DNA from: Pseudomonas brassicacearum
GTDB taxonomy: Bacteria > Pseudomonadota > Gammaproteobacteria > Pseudomonadales > Pseudomonadaceae
Reading direction: 5' to 3'
Assembly (NCBI RefSeq): GCF_009601685.2
Contig: NZ_CP045701.2
Location: 6,386,001-6,450,000 of the forward strand
Length of the DNA stretch: 64,000 nucleotides
The notes beneath the pieces were generated by a model. It was given only the letters and a program-made list of their open reading frames with translations. It was not told the origin of the DNA and searched no databases. The position numbers and the translations under genes were made by a program. Positions 48,473 through 58,108 of the stretch are shown here, piece by piece (within the stretch, counting starts at the first letter, position 1; each line of letters starts with the position of its first letter).

Positions 48473-48907
48473 ATGACTTATCGCCTCAATGAATTCCAGC
48501 TCCAGTTGCCGCCCAGCCAATTGCTGGACGCGACAATCAACATCCTCAAGTTCCCCGAACTGGGCACGTCCCTGATCGTCAGCCGCAGCTTGCTGGCCGA
48601 CGGCGAGACCCTGCAAAGCAACCTCGACGACCAGCTCAAGCGCCTGGAAAAACAGGTCCAGGACCTGCGCTGCCAACCGGGCGCCACCGTGCGCGTGGGC
48701 GCCAACCAGGAAGTCGAAGCCATCGAACTGCGCAGCCAGTTCAACAAAGGCAATGAAAAAGTCTTCCAGTTCCAACTGGCCCTGGTACTGCCCGGGACCC
48801 GCAAAATGCTTGCCCTGAGCTATGTGAAAGCCGAGAAACTGGGCGATGCCGAAGCCGCGCATTGGGCGACGATCAAGGGGTCGCTGCTGTTCGACGTCTT
48901 GGCTTGA
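48473..48907 (+). CDS. eagR: EagR-type (DUF1795) effector chaperone
   Basis: The 144-residue DUF1795 protein (MTYRLNEFQLQLPP..., DATINILKFPELGTSLIVSRSLLADGETL) follows the pattern of EagT6 of P. aeruginosa. Eag chaperones bind the N-terminal transmembrane helices of prePAAR effectors, keep them soluble and help load them on VgrG. It sits between vgrG and the first rhs gene. It is the only such chaperone gene here although two rhs genes follow. Confidence 0.9.
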   Translation: MTYRLNEFQLQLPPSQLLDATINILKFPELGTSLIVSRSLLADGETLQSNLDDQLKRLEKQVQDLRCQPGATVRVGANQEVEAIELRSQFNKGNEKVFQFQLALVLPGTRKMLALSYVKAEKLGDAEAAHWATIKGSLLFDVLA

Positions 48908-48919
48908 TGAGCACCTTGC

Positions 48920-51900
48920 ATGTCTGACGCACTTTGGGCTGCTCGACTAGGCGATGCACTGAACCACACCTCGATGATGGCCGATATCCTCGGTGGCGTC
49001 CTGGAAGTGGCCGCGAACATTGCGATCACCGCGGTGGCGACGGCTGCCGTGGTAGCCGCCACGGGCATTACCGTTGCCACTGGCGGCTTGGGTTGCTTCC
49101 TGCTCGGCGCGGTGGTGGGCGCCGTGGTGGGCCTTGCCATGAGCAAGACCGGGGCCGACAAGGGGTTAAGCGATATCTGCGAGGGCATCGGCAACGCCCT
49201 CTTCCCGCCCACGGTGCAGGCCAACATCCTCACCGGCTCCACCAACACCTTGACCAACAACATCCCTGCCGCCCGCGCCGCCGGGGCGATCGAGTCCCAT
49301 GTCGCGCCGGCCGGCACCGAACTTGAAGCACCCGAAGCCGAACCCAGCTACCTGGACATGGCCGAGAATTTCTTCTCGCAGATGTGGCGTCCCACCGTCG
49401 CCGTGCCCGCGCCCGGTGCCGTGCCCAAGCCGCTGGACATGATCACCTGCATGAAACACCCGCCAATGCCGCCGCAGTTCCTGGCCGAAGGCTCGGACAA
49501 AGTCACCATCAACGGCCAGCCCGCCGTGCGCAGCGGCGACCGCAGCACCTGCGATGCGACCGTGGTGTCGGCCGGGCTGATTTCACCTGACGTGACCATT
49601 GGCGGCGGTTCGGTGGTGGTGCGCGAGATCCGCAGCGGCAAGACCCCGGGCGTCGGGCTGGCGGTCACGGCGCTGCTGATGCTAAAGGGCGGCAAGGGTA
49701 AATTCCTCAGTAACCTGCCGTGCATGTTGGTCGGCGGTGCGGCGTCGATGGCGGTCAGTAGCGCGATGGGCGCCGCGGCCAACGCCGCGATGGGCTCCTC
49801 GAACCCCGTGCACGCCGCCACCGGGGCCAAAGTGTTGGGCGATGTCGAGGAGATGGACTTCGTCCTGCCCGGCATCTTGCCGATCGACTGGCAACGCTTC
49901 TACAACAGCCGCGACGAACGCCGCGACGGGTTGTTCGGTGCCGGTTGGAGCGTGCCCTATGAGGTACGCGTCGAAATCCTGCCCCATCCAGACGGCGGCG
50001 AAACCCTGGTTTATAGCGACGAACAGGGCCGACGCATCGACATGGGTTCCATCCCGTTGGGCGGCGCCGTGTTCAGTGCCGGTGAAGGCCTCAGCGTGCG
50101 ACGGCATGCCAACGGCGAGCTGCTGATAGAGAGCGCGGACGGACTGTACCGCTTGTTCGAGCCCACGCCAGCCAATGCAGCGCTGCTGCGCCTGAACCAA
50201 CTGGGTGACCGCAACGACAACCGTATCTACCTGGACTACGACGACAACGGACGCCTGGCGCAACTGCGTGACACCTTCGACCTGACCCGCATCGCACTGG
50301 CGTATGACGAGCGCTGGCCACAACGAGTCAGCCGGATCGACCGCCAATATGCCGATCAACGCCGGGAAGTGCTGATGCACTATGGCTACGACGGCCAGGG
50401 CGATCTGGCGCAGGTCCGTCAGTCCAACGATCAGGTAAAACGTCGCTACGCCTACGACGCCGGGCGGCGAATGGTGGAACACCAACTGCCTACCGGGCTT
50501 CGCTGTTTCTATGAATGGGCGTTGGTTGAAAACCTGGATTGGCGCGTGGTTCGCCACTGGACCGACGCGGGCGACGCCTACACCTTCGATTACGACCTGG
50601 CCGCCGGGACCACGCGCATCACCGACGGCTTGCAGCGCATCAGCACCCGTCGCTGGGATAGCCGCTATCAGATCATCGAAGCCACCGACGCGCTGGATCG
50701 CACCTGGACCTTCCAGTGGAACGACGAAAGCCAGTTGCTAGGGGCCACCGACCCCAACGGCGGACAACATCAGTTCAGCTATGACGAAGCGGGCAACCTC
50801 TGCGAAACCCGCGACCCGCTAGGGCGCAGTGAGTCAACCCTGTGGCTCGAACACTGGGCCCTGCCCCTGGCTGAAACCGACGCCGCGGGAAATACCTGGC
50901 AGTACCGCTATGACGCGCGGGGCAACCGCATCCGCGAAACCGACCCGCTGGGCCACGTCACCCGCTATCGCCACGACGCCCACGGCCAAGTGGTGGAGGT
51001 CATCGACGCCACCGACAAAAGCAAGACCATGCGCTGGACGGCGCTTGGGCAACTGAGCGAACACACCGATTGCTCCGGTTACACCACACGGCTGAGCTAT
51101 TGCGAACGCGGGCTGTTGCTCAGCAGCACCGACGCACTGGGAGAGCGGACGCTTTTCAGCTACGACGACCAGGGGCGACTGCTGAGCAAGCAACTGCCGG
51201 ACGGGCGCACCGAGCATTATCAGCGTGACGCAAGCGGACAGTTGATCGGCTATAGCGACCCGGCCGGGCACACGACAAATTTCCAACACACCCTAACCGG
51301 TCAACTGCGGGTGCGCACCGACGCCCATGGCCGTCGGGTGGAGCTGAGCTACGACAACTACGGGCGCCTGCTGGCCCTGACCAACGAAAACGGTGAGCAC
51401 TACCGGTTTGCCTGGGACGCCGCCGACCGCTTGACCGCCCAACACAGCCTGGACGGCAGCCTCAAGCGCTACGCCTACGACCCGCTGGACAACGTCACCC
51501 GCGTGGAAGCGCTCGCGGTGCCCGGCAGCACCGAGCTGGACCTCTCGCCACAAGCCCCCATCATCCATGAACTGGAGCGCGATGCGATGGGGCGGCTGGT
51601 GGCGAAAGTCACCGCAGACGGGCGCACCGAGTACCGCTATGACGCGCTCGACCAGGTCAACGCGATCACCTTCACCAGCCAGACCGGTGAAGTACAAAGC
51701 CTGGGCTTGCGTTACGACGCCCTGGGGCAATTGATTACCGAGCAAGGCTGGGCGGGGAACCTCGAACATCGCTATGACGAACTGGGCAACCTGACCCAGA
51801 CGCTGCTTCCCGACGGTCGTTGGCTGAACCGCCTGCACTACGGCAGCGGTCACCTGCACCAGATCAACCTCGACGGCCAGGTCATCAGCGATTTCGAGCG

Positions 51901-53359
51901 CGACCGCCTGCACCGCGAAGTGCTGCGCACCCAGGGGCGCCTGAGCACCCGCAGCGAATACGACCGCAGTGGCCGCCTGCGGGCCCGCCAGCGCCGGCAA
52001 CAGGGTCAATCCACGCTGCTGCCGCCTGTGGCGCAATCGCTGTTTGGCTATGACGCCAGCGATCAGCGGGTGGAGCGCTTCGACAGCCAGCCCGAAGCGT
52101 CCCATCGCCAATTGCTGCACTATGACGCCACCGGCCGCATTCTCGCCAGCCAGGACAACCTTCAAGGCCAGCGTGAAAGCTTCGCCTATGACCCGGCCGC
52201 CAACCTGCTGGACGGGCTGGGCACAGGCCAGGTCGCGCATAACCGCTTGTTGACCTACCAGGACAAGCGCTACCGCTATGACGGTTTCGGTCGCATGGTG
52301 GAAAAACGCAGCGCCCGCCGTGGCGTCCAGCGTTTTCGCTACGATGCTGAACAGCGCCTGGTGGAAGTGCGCAACGATAACGGCTCGGTCGTAAAAATGA
52401 CTTATGACCCGTTGGGTCGACGCATCGAAAAAGCCGAGTACGACCGCCACGCCACGCTGCTCAACCGCACCCGTTTCACCTGGGATGCGCTGCAACTTTT
52501 GCAGGAACACCGCGACAGCCAGACCAGCCTCTACATCTACGCCGACGACAGCCACGAACCCCTGGCGAGGGTCGACGGCCTGGGCGAGCAACAGAAGGTC
52601 CGCTACTACCACAACGACTTCAACGGCCTGCCCGAACAGCTCTCGGAAGCCGACGGCCACACACTCTGGCGAGCTCGTTACCAAGTGTGGGGCAACACGG
52701 CCGAAGAGTTGCGCGAACCGTATTACATCGAAGAGCAGAACCTGCGCTTCCAAGGCCAATACCTGGACCGCGAAACCGGGCTGCACTACAACACCCTGCG
52801 TTTCTACGACCCGGACATCGGCCGCTTCACCACACCGGACCCGATCGGTTTGGCCGGTGGGCTGAACCTCTACCAGTACGCGCCGAACCCGGTGAGTTGG
52901 ATCGACCCCTTCGGGTTGATGAAATGCTCGACGCCGCCCAAGGGGCGCAAGGTCAACCGAACGGTGTATCGCTTTGAAGAGCCAGGGCGGATCAGCACGA
53001 CGTGGACAGCGCACAAGTGGAACGTCGCCTCCAGACACCGTTACACCGCCCCCGGCCTGGGTGGCGTCTATGGCGCCAACTCACGCAAGACCGCCATGGG
53101 CGAAGTCAATCACTGGGGCGTGGACCTGTCCACACGGGTGCTGGTGAGCAAGAAAGTGCAGCTCAACAACGTCCTGGACCTGACCCGGGCCGATGTTCGC
53201 AAGCAATTGGGGGTTTCCCTCAAGAGCATTACCGGCAACAAATACACCCAGACCCATCAAATCGGCGCCTGGGCCAAGGCTAATGGCTATGATGGGATCC
53301 TGGCACCGTCGGCGCGAAACCCGACCGGCAGCAACTTGATTTCCTTTGCAGGTTTTTAA
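48920..53359 (+). CDS. rhs: PAAR-Rhs effector with a C-terminal RES-type toxin domain
   Basis: The protein has 1479 residues. The N-terminus has a prePAAR motif (AARLGDALNHTSMM), two hydrophobic helices (about 25-75) and a PAAR domain (PPMPPQF...VTINGQPAVRSGDRSTCDATV, about 170-245). A long Rhs/YD-repeat shell follows, ending with the DPIGLAGGLNLYQYAPNP..WIDPFGL cleavage motif. The 146-residue tip (1334-1479, from base 52919) reads NRTVYRF, GVYGANSRKTAMGEVNHW, LNNVLDLTRADVRKQLGVS and YDGILAPSARNP..SNLISF. This is the RES-domain pattern (NAD-degrading toxins). The stop lies 1 bp before the immunity gene. Confidence 0.92.
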   Translation: MSDALWAARLGDALNHTSMMADILGGVLEVAANIAITAVATAAVVAATGITVATGGLGCFLLGAVVGAVVGLAMSKTGADKGLSDICEGIGNALFPPTVQANILTGSTNTLTNNIPAARAAGAIESHVAPAGTELEAPEAEPSYLDMAENFFSQMWRPTVAVPAPGAVPKPLDMITCMKHPPMPPQFLAEGSDKVTINGQPAVRSGDRSTCDATVVSAGLISPDVTIGGGSVVVREIRSGKTPGVGLAVTALLMLKGGKGKFLSNLPCMLVGGAASMAVSSAMGAAANAAMGSSNPVHAATGAKVLGDVEEMDFVLPGILPIDWQRFYNSRDERRDGLFGAGWSVPYEVRVEILPHPDGGETLVYSDEQGRRIDMGSIPLGGAVFSAGEGLSVRRHANGELLIESADGLYRLFEPTPANAALLRLNQLGDRNDNRIYLDYDDNGRLAQLRDTFDLTRIALAYDERWPQRVSRIDRQYADQRREVLMHYGYDGQGDLAQVRQSNDQVKRRYAYDAGRRMVEHQLPTGLRCFYEWALVENLDWRVVRHWTDAGDAYTFDYDLAAGTTRITDGLQRISTRRWDSRYQIIEATDALDRTWTFQWNDESQLLGATDPNGGQHQFSYDEAGNLCETRDPLGRSESTLWLEHWALPLAETDAAGNTWQYRYDARGNRIRETDPLGHVTRYRHDAHGQVVEVIDATDKSKTMRWTALGQLSEHTDCSGYTTRLSYCERGLLLSSTDALGERTLFSYDDQGRLLSKQLPDGRTEHYQRDASGQLIGYSDPAGHTTNFQHTLTGQLRVRTDAHGRRVELSYDNYGRLLALTNENGEHYRFAWDAADRLTAQHSLDGSLKRYAYDPLDNVTRVEALAVPGSTELDLSPQAPIIHELERDAMGRLVAKVTADGRTEYRYDALDQVNAITFTSQTGEVQSLGLRYDALGQLITEQGWAGNLEHRYDELGNLTQTLLPDGRWLNRLHYGSGHLHQINLDGQVISDFERDRLHREVLRTQGRLSTRSEYDRSGRLRARQRRQQGQSTLLPPVAQSLFGYDASDQRVERFDSQPEASHRQLLHYDATGRILASQDNLQGQRESFAYDPAANLLDGLGTGQVAHNRLLTYQDKRYRYDGFGRMVEKRSARRGVQRFRYDAEQRLVEVRNDNGSVVKMTYDPLGRRIEKAEYDRHATLLNRTRFTWDALQLLQEHRDSQTSLYIYADDSHEPLARVDGLGEQQKVRYYHNDFNGLPEQLSEADGHTLWRARYQVWGNTAEELREPYYIEEQNLRFQGQYLDRETGLHYNTLRFYDPDIGRFTTPDPIGLAGGLNLYQYAPNPVSWIDPFGLMKCSTPPKGRKVNRTVYRFEEPGRISTTWTAHKWNVASRHRYTAPGLGGVYGANSRKTAMGEVNHWGVDLSTRVLVSKKVQLNNVLDLTRADVRKQLGVSLKSITGNKYTQTHQIGAWAKANGYDGILAPSARNPTGSNLISFAGF

Positions 53360-53360
53360 A

Positions 53361-53639
53361 ATGGGACTGGAAGACGAATACGTTGGTGACGCCGATTGGC
53401 AGACGTTCGTGCAGCTGTACGAAGAGGACTACCTCGACGACAACGCCCGCACGCTGGCCAAGGCCATGAACGACCACCTCGACATGGCCGTGGTGCTCTA
53501 CGGCAAAAGAGGGCTCAAGGAAGGCTTATGGTGGCTGGAACAGACCGTGCCCGCCCTGGGCAACAAACGCCCGGCCGATTGCCTCAAGACCCCGAAACTG
53601 ATCAAGCGCCTGAGAATGGCCTTGATGAGCATGCCGTAA
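53361..53639 (+). CDS. Immunity protein resembling the MbcA/ParS/Xre toxin-binding domain
   Basis: The 92-residue cytoplasmic protein starts one base after the rhs stop, so translation is coupled. Its C-terminal half (LYGKRGLKEGLWWLEQ, residues 46-60; PALGNKRPADCLKTP, 64-78) follows the DUF2384 pattern of antitoxins that block RES toxins (fG..e.al.WL..pn.aLgg.rPldll.t). The N-terminal DNA-binding helix-turn-helix of Xre antitoxins is absent. Pairing with a RES-tipped Rhs makes an immunity role very likely. The start is ATG 53361; an in-frame TTG at 53346 lies inside rhs. Confidence 0.82.
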   Translation: MGLEDEYVGDADWQTFVQLYEEDYLDDNARTLAKAMNDHLDMAVVLYGKRGLKEGLWWLEQTVPALGNKRPADCLKTPKLIKRLRMALMSMP

Positions 53640-53711
53640 CCGACCAGGAAAAATAGCCAATGGAAGGCCTCGCATCACGTAGGCGCGCAGCCGCTTGCAT
53701 GAGTATTCGGC

Positions 53712-56700
53712 ATGTCTGACGCGCTCTGGGCGGCCCGCCTGGGCGATGCACTCAACCACACTTCAATGATGGCCGACATCCTCGGCGGCGTATTGGAGGT
53801 GGCGGCCAACATCGCGATCACCGCCCTGGCGACCGCCGCCGTGGTCGCGGCCACGGGCATCACCGTCGCCACTGGCGGCCTGGGTTGCTTCGTCCTGGGC
53901 CTGGTGGTGGGCACCGTTGTCGGCCTGGCCATGAGCAAGACCGGGGCCGACAAAGGCCTGAGCAATTTATGCGAGGGCATCGGCAACGCCCTCTTTCCGC
54001 CCACGGTGCAGGCCAACATCCTCACCGGATCCAAGGACACCGTCACCAACAACATCCCCTCGGCCCGCGCCGCTGGCGCTGTGGTTTCCCATGTCGCGCC
54101 GGCCGGCACCGAACTGGACATGCCCGAGCCGGAAGAAGAACCCAGCTACCTGGACATGGCCGGGGAATTCTTCTCACAGATGTGGCGCCCCACCGTCGCA
54201 ACGCCAGCTCCCGGCGCCGTGCCCAAGCCGGAAGACTTGGTGATCTGCACCAAGCACCCACCCATGCCACCGCAGTTCATGGCCGAAGGTTCGGACAAAG
54301 TCACCATCAACGGCCAGCCCGCCGTGCGCAGCGGCGACCGCAGCACCTGCGATGCGACCGTGGTGTCGGCCGGGCTGATTTCTCCTGACGTGACCATTGG
54401 CGGCGGTTCGGTGGTGGTGCGCGAGATCCGCAGCGGCAAGACCCCGGGCGTGGGCCTTGCAGTCACCGCGCTGCTGATGCTCAAGGGCGGCAAGGGCAAG
54501 TTCTTCAGCAAACTGCCGTGCATGCTGGTGGGCGGCGCGGTGTCCATGGCCGCCAGCAGTGCGGCGAACGCGGCCGCCAACGCCGCCATGGGTTCGTCGA
54601 ACCCGGTGCATGCCGCCACGGGCGCCAAAGTATTGGGCGGTGACGAGGACCTGGATTTCGTCTTGCCCGGCATCCTGCCGATTGACTGGCAGCGCGTGTA
54701 CAACAGCCGCGACGAACGCCACGACAGCCTGTTCGGCGCCGGCTGGAGCGTCGCCTACGAAGTCCAGGTGCAAATCCTGCCCCACCCCGAGGGCGGCGAA
54801 ACCCTGGTCTACACCGACGAACAAGGCCGGCCCATCGACATGGGTTCCATCCCCTTGGGCGGCGCGGTATTCAGTGCCGGCGAAGGCCTGGCCGTGCGTC
54901 GCCACGTGAACGGGCAATTGCTGATCGAAAGCGACGACGGCCTATACCGCTTGTTCCAACCTTCGCCAGCCAACCCTTCGCACCTGCGCCTGAGCCAACT
55001 GGGCGACCGCAACGACAACCGCATCCACCTCGACTACGACGACGCCGGACGCCTGGTGCGGCTGCGCGACACCTTCGACCTGGTGCAAGTCGAGCTGATC
55101 CGCGCAGGCGAATGCGTCACCCACATCGAACGCCTCTACCCCGACCAATCGCGGGAAGTGCTGGTCAGCTACGCCTACGACGCGGCGAACACCCTCGCCG
55201 AAGTGCGCGACGCCACCGGCCAGGTGCAACGGCGCTTCAGCTACGACGCCGGGCAGCGGATGGTCGAGCACCAGTTGCCCAGCGGCCTGCATTGCTTCTA
55301 CGAATGGGCCCTGATCGACGACCAGGAATGGCGCGTGGTCCGGCACTGGACCGACGAAGGCGACGCCTACCAGTTCGACTATGACCTCAAGGCTGGCACC
55401 ACCCGCATCAGCGACAGCCTGCAACGCGTCAGCACCCGGCACTGGAACAGCCAGCACCAGATCACCCAGTTCAGCGACAACCTCGGCCAGACCTGGTTGT
55501 TCGAATGGAACGACGAGCGCCAGTTGCTCAGCGCTACCGATCCACAGGGCGGCCAGTACACATTCAGCTACGACGACGCCGGCAACCTGATCAGCGAAAC
55601 CGACCCGTTGGGCCGCAGCGAATCCACCCTCTGGCTCGAACACTGGGCCCTGCCGCTGGTGGACACCGACGCCGCCGGCCACAGCTGGAAATACCGCTAC
55701 GACCAACGCGGCAACTGCACGGCGGAAACCGACCCGCTGGGCCACATCACCCACTATCGCTACGACGCCCACGGTCAGGTCGTGGAAATCATCGACGCCA
55801 CCGGCAAGAGCAAAAAGCTGCGCTGGAACCCGTTTGGCCAATTGGTGGAACATGTGGATTGCTCGGGTTACCCGACGCGTTTCAGCTACGACGCACGCGG
55901 TTACCTGCACACCATCACCGACGCCCTCGGCGAGCGCACCCAATTCAGGTACGACGCCCAGGGGCGCCTGCTCAGCAGCCAATTGCCGGACGGTCGCACC
56001 GAGCACTACCAGCGCGACACCGCAGGCTTACTCACCGGCTACACCGACCCGGCCGGGCACACCACGCTCTACCAACACAACCGCCGCGGCCAGGTCCGCC
56101 AACGCACAGACGCCCAAGGCCGGCAGGTGCAGTTCGCCTACGACAGCTTCGGCCGGCTGCAAGCACTGACCAATGAGAATGGCGAGAGCTATCGGTTTGC
56201 CTGGGATATCGGGGATCGGTTGACCGAACAACAAGACCTGGACGGCAGCGCCAAGCGCTACGACTACGACCGCCTCGACAACGTCGCGGCAGTGACGGCG
56301 ATGCCTGCGCCGTACGGCACAGGCCTGGCGCTCATTCCCGAAACACCGCCGGCCCCCATCGTCCATCGCCTGGAACGCGACGCCGTGGGCCGCCTGATCG
56401 CCAAAGTCACCGACGACGGCCGCACCGAATACCGCTACGACCCGCTGGACCAACTCACCGCCGTCACTTTCACCGACCTGCAGGGCAACGCGCAAACCCT
56501 GAGCTTCGCCTACGATGCCACCGGCCAGCTGCTCGCCGAAAACAGCGCCGCCGGCAGCCTGCAACACCACTACGACGAACTCGGCAACCTGATCCAGACC
56601 CAACTGCCCGATGGTCGCTGGGTCAACCGCCTGTACTACGGCAGCGGCCACCTGCACCAGATCAACCTCGACGGCCAGGTCATCAGCGACTTCGAACGCG

Positions 56701-58094
56701 ACCGCCTGCACCGCGAAGTGCTGCGCACCCAAGGGCAGATCAGCACCCGCAGCGAATACGACCGCAGCGGCCGCCTGCGCGCACGGCAACGCCGTCACAG
56801 TAGCCAACCCTCGCTGTTGCCAGCGGCGGTGCAAAAACACTTCGAGTACGACCCCGCCGACAACCTCATCGGCAAACTCGACCAACAACCCGCCGCACAA
56901 CAGCGCCAGCTCCTGCACTACGACGCCACCGGCCGCATCATCGCCACCCAGGACAGCCTGCACGGCCAGCGCGAAACCTTCACCTACGACGCCGCCGCCA
57001 ACCTGCTGGACGGCCCGGCCCCCGGCGTAGGATTGGTGGTGCACAACAAACTGCTGACCTACCAGGACAAGCGCTACCGCTACGACGCCTTCGGCCGGAT
57101 GATCGAAAAACGCAGCGCCAAACGTGGCGTGCAGCACTTCGCCTACGACGCCGAAAGCCGCTTGATCGAGGTGCGCAACGACAACGGCAGCGTCGTTAAA
57201 ATGGCCTACGACCCGCTGGGCCGGCGCATCGAAAAAACCGAACACGACAGCAATGGTTACCCGCTGGGCGAAACTCGCTTCACCTGGGACGGCCTGCGCC
57301 TGTTGCAGGAACACCGCCACCAGCAAACCAGCCTGTACCTCTACGAAGACGACGGCTACGAACCCCTGGCCCGCGTCGACGGCAGCGGCCCGCTGCAAAA
57401 GATCCGCTACTACCACAACGACCTCAACGGCCTGCCGGAACAACTCACCGAAGCCGACGGACACAATGTGTGGCAGGCGACGTATCGGGTGTGGGGCAAT
57501 ACGCTGGAGGAAGTGCGCGAGCCGTATTACATCGAAGAGCAGAATCTGCGGTTCCAGGGGCAGTACCTGGACCGGGAAACCGGGCTGCATTTCAATACGT
57601 TCAGGTTTTATGATCCGGATGTGGGGCGGTTTACCACGCCGGATCCGATTGGGTTGAACGGTGGTCTGAATTTTTACGCCTACAGTCCCAACCCCTTTGG
57701 ATGGATCGATCCATTGGGTCTATCTTGTCGCCTGAACTCTGTAGGCAGAACCCCTGGGAAGAGCAGCCGTACCGGCAAAGCGGTGATCGCGCGGATGAGA
57801 GCCGAAGGTAAAATAATCGGCACCGGGAAAAACATGAGATTCCAGAGCACCGACAAGAAATGGTATTCCATTAAAGACGCCGACATGGCTCATAAAACGG
57901 ATGCCGTTAAATACTGGAACTCCAAAGGCGGTTTCCATGGGGCTAAAACCAAAGAAGTGAGGGGATGGATGCGCGACCCTGACAATTATGAGCTGGAATA
58001 TTATTCCCATAACCGCTCCAAAGGCGCGCTCCTGACGGATCGATATAGGGACCCCGGCGATTTTATTGGTCCCGCAGAAAAGCCCATTTACTAG
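53712..58094 (+). CDS. rhs: Second PAAR-Rhs effector, with a C-terminal GH-E (HNH/EndoVII) nuclease domain
   Basis: The protein has 1460 residues and is a close relative of the first Rhs over about 1330 residues: same prePAAR (AARLGDALNHTSMM), two helices, PAAR, YD repeats and the DPIGLNGGLNFYAYSPNP..WIDPLGL cleavage motif. The 123-residue tip (1338-1460, from base 57723) is unrelated to the first: DADMAHKTDAVKYWN, KEVRGWMRDPDNYELEYYSHNRSKG, the GH-E pattern of HNH/endonuclease VII-fold toxins. A DNase role in the target cytoplasm is inferred. The tip DNA looks AT-richer than the shell. It has no chaperone gene of its own. Confidence 0.92.
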   Translation: MSDALWAARLGDALNHTSMMADILGGVLEVAANIAITALATAAVVAATGITVATGGLGCFVLGLVVGTVVGLAMSKTGADKGLSNLCEGIGNALFPPTVQANILTGSKDTVTNNIPSARAAGAVVSHVAPAGTELDMPEPEEEPSYLDMAGEFFSQMWRPTVATPAPGAVPKPEDLVICTKHPPMPPQFMAEGSDKVTINGQPAVRSGDRSTCDATVVSAGLISPDVTIGGGSVVVREIRSGKTPGVGLAVTALLMLKGGKGKFFSKLPCMLVGGAVSMAASSAANAAANAAMGSSNPVHAATGAKVLGGDEDLDFVLPGILPIDWQRVYNSRDERHDSLFGAGWSVAYEVQVQILPHPEGGETLVYTDEQGRPIDMGSIPLGGAVFSAGEGLAVRRHVNGQLLIESDDGLYRLFQPSPANPSHLRLSQLGDRNDNRIHLDYDDAGRLVRLRDTFDLVQVELIRAGECVTHIERLYPDQSREVLVSYAYDAANTLAEVRDATGQVQRRFSYDAGQRMVEHQLPSGLHCFYEWALIDDQEWRVVRHWTDEGDAYQFDYDLKAGTTRISDSLQRVSTRHWNSQHQITQFSDNLGQTWLFEWNDERQLLSATDPQGGQYTFSYDDAGNLISETDPLGRSESTLWLEHWALPLVDTDAAGHSWKYRYDQRGNCTAETDPLGHITHYRYDAHGQVVEIIDATGKSKKLRWNPFGQLVEHVDCSGYPTRFSYDARGYLHTITDALGERTQFRYDAQGRLLSSQLPDGRTEHYQRDTAGLLTGYTDPAGHTTLYQHNRRGQVRQRTDAQGRQVQFAYDSFGRLQALTNENGESYRFAWDIGDRLTEQQDLDGSAKRYDYDRLDNVAAVTAMPAPYGTGLALIPETPPAPIVHRLERDAVGRLIAKVTDDGRTEYRYDPLDQLTAVTFTDLQGNAQTLSFAYDATGQLLAENSAAGSLQHHYDELGNLIQTQLPDGRWVNRLYYGSGHLHQINLDGQVISDFERDRLHREVLRTQGQISTRSEYDRSGRLRARQRRHSSQPSLLPAAVQKHFEYDPADNLIGKLDQQPAAQQRQLLHYDATGRIIATQDSLHGQRETFTYDAAANLLDGPAPGVGLVVHNKLLTYQDKRYRYDAFGRMIEKRSAKRGVQHFAYDAESRLIEVRNDNGSVVKMAYDPLGRRIEKTEHDSNGYPLGETRFTWDGLRLLQEHRHQQTSLYLYEDDGYEPLARVDGSGPLQKIRYYHNDLNGLPEQLTEADGHNVWQATYRVWGNTLEEVREPYYIEEQNLRFQGQYLDRETGLHFNTFRFYDPDVGRFTTPDPIGLNGGLNFYAYSPNPFGWIDPLGLSCRLNSVGRTPGKSSRTGKAVIARMRAEGKIIGTGKNMRFQSTDKKWYSIKDADMAHKTDAVKYWNSKGGFHGAKTKEVRGWMRDPDNYELEYYSHNRSKGALLTDRYRDPGDFIGPAEKPIY

Positions 58095-58108
58095 TAAAGG
58101 AACGTCAT

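Noticed and set aside
53640..53711. Possible small gene between the first immunity gene and the second rhs
   Set aside because: Only 72 bases, with no start plus ribosome site giving a meaningful product; treated as a spacer.
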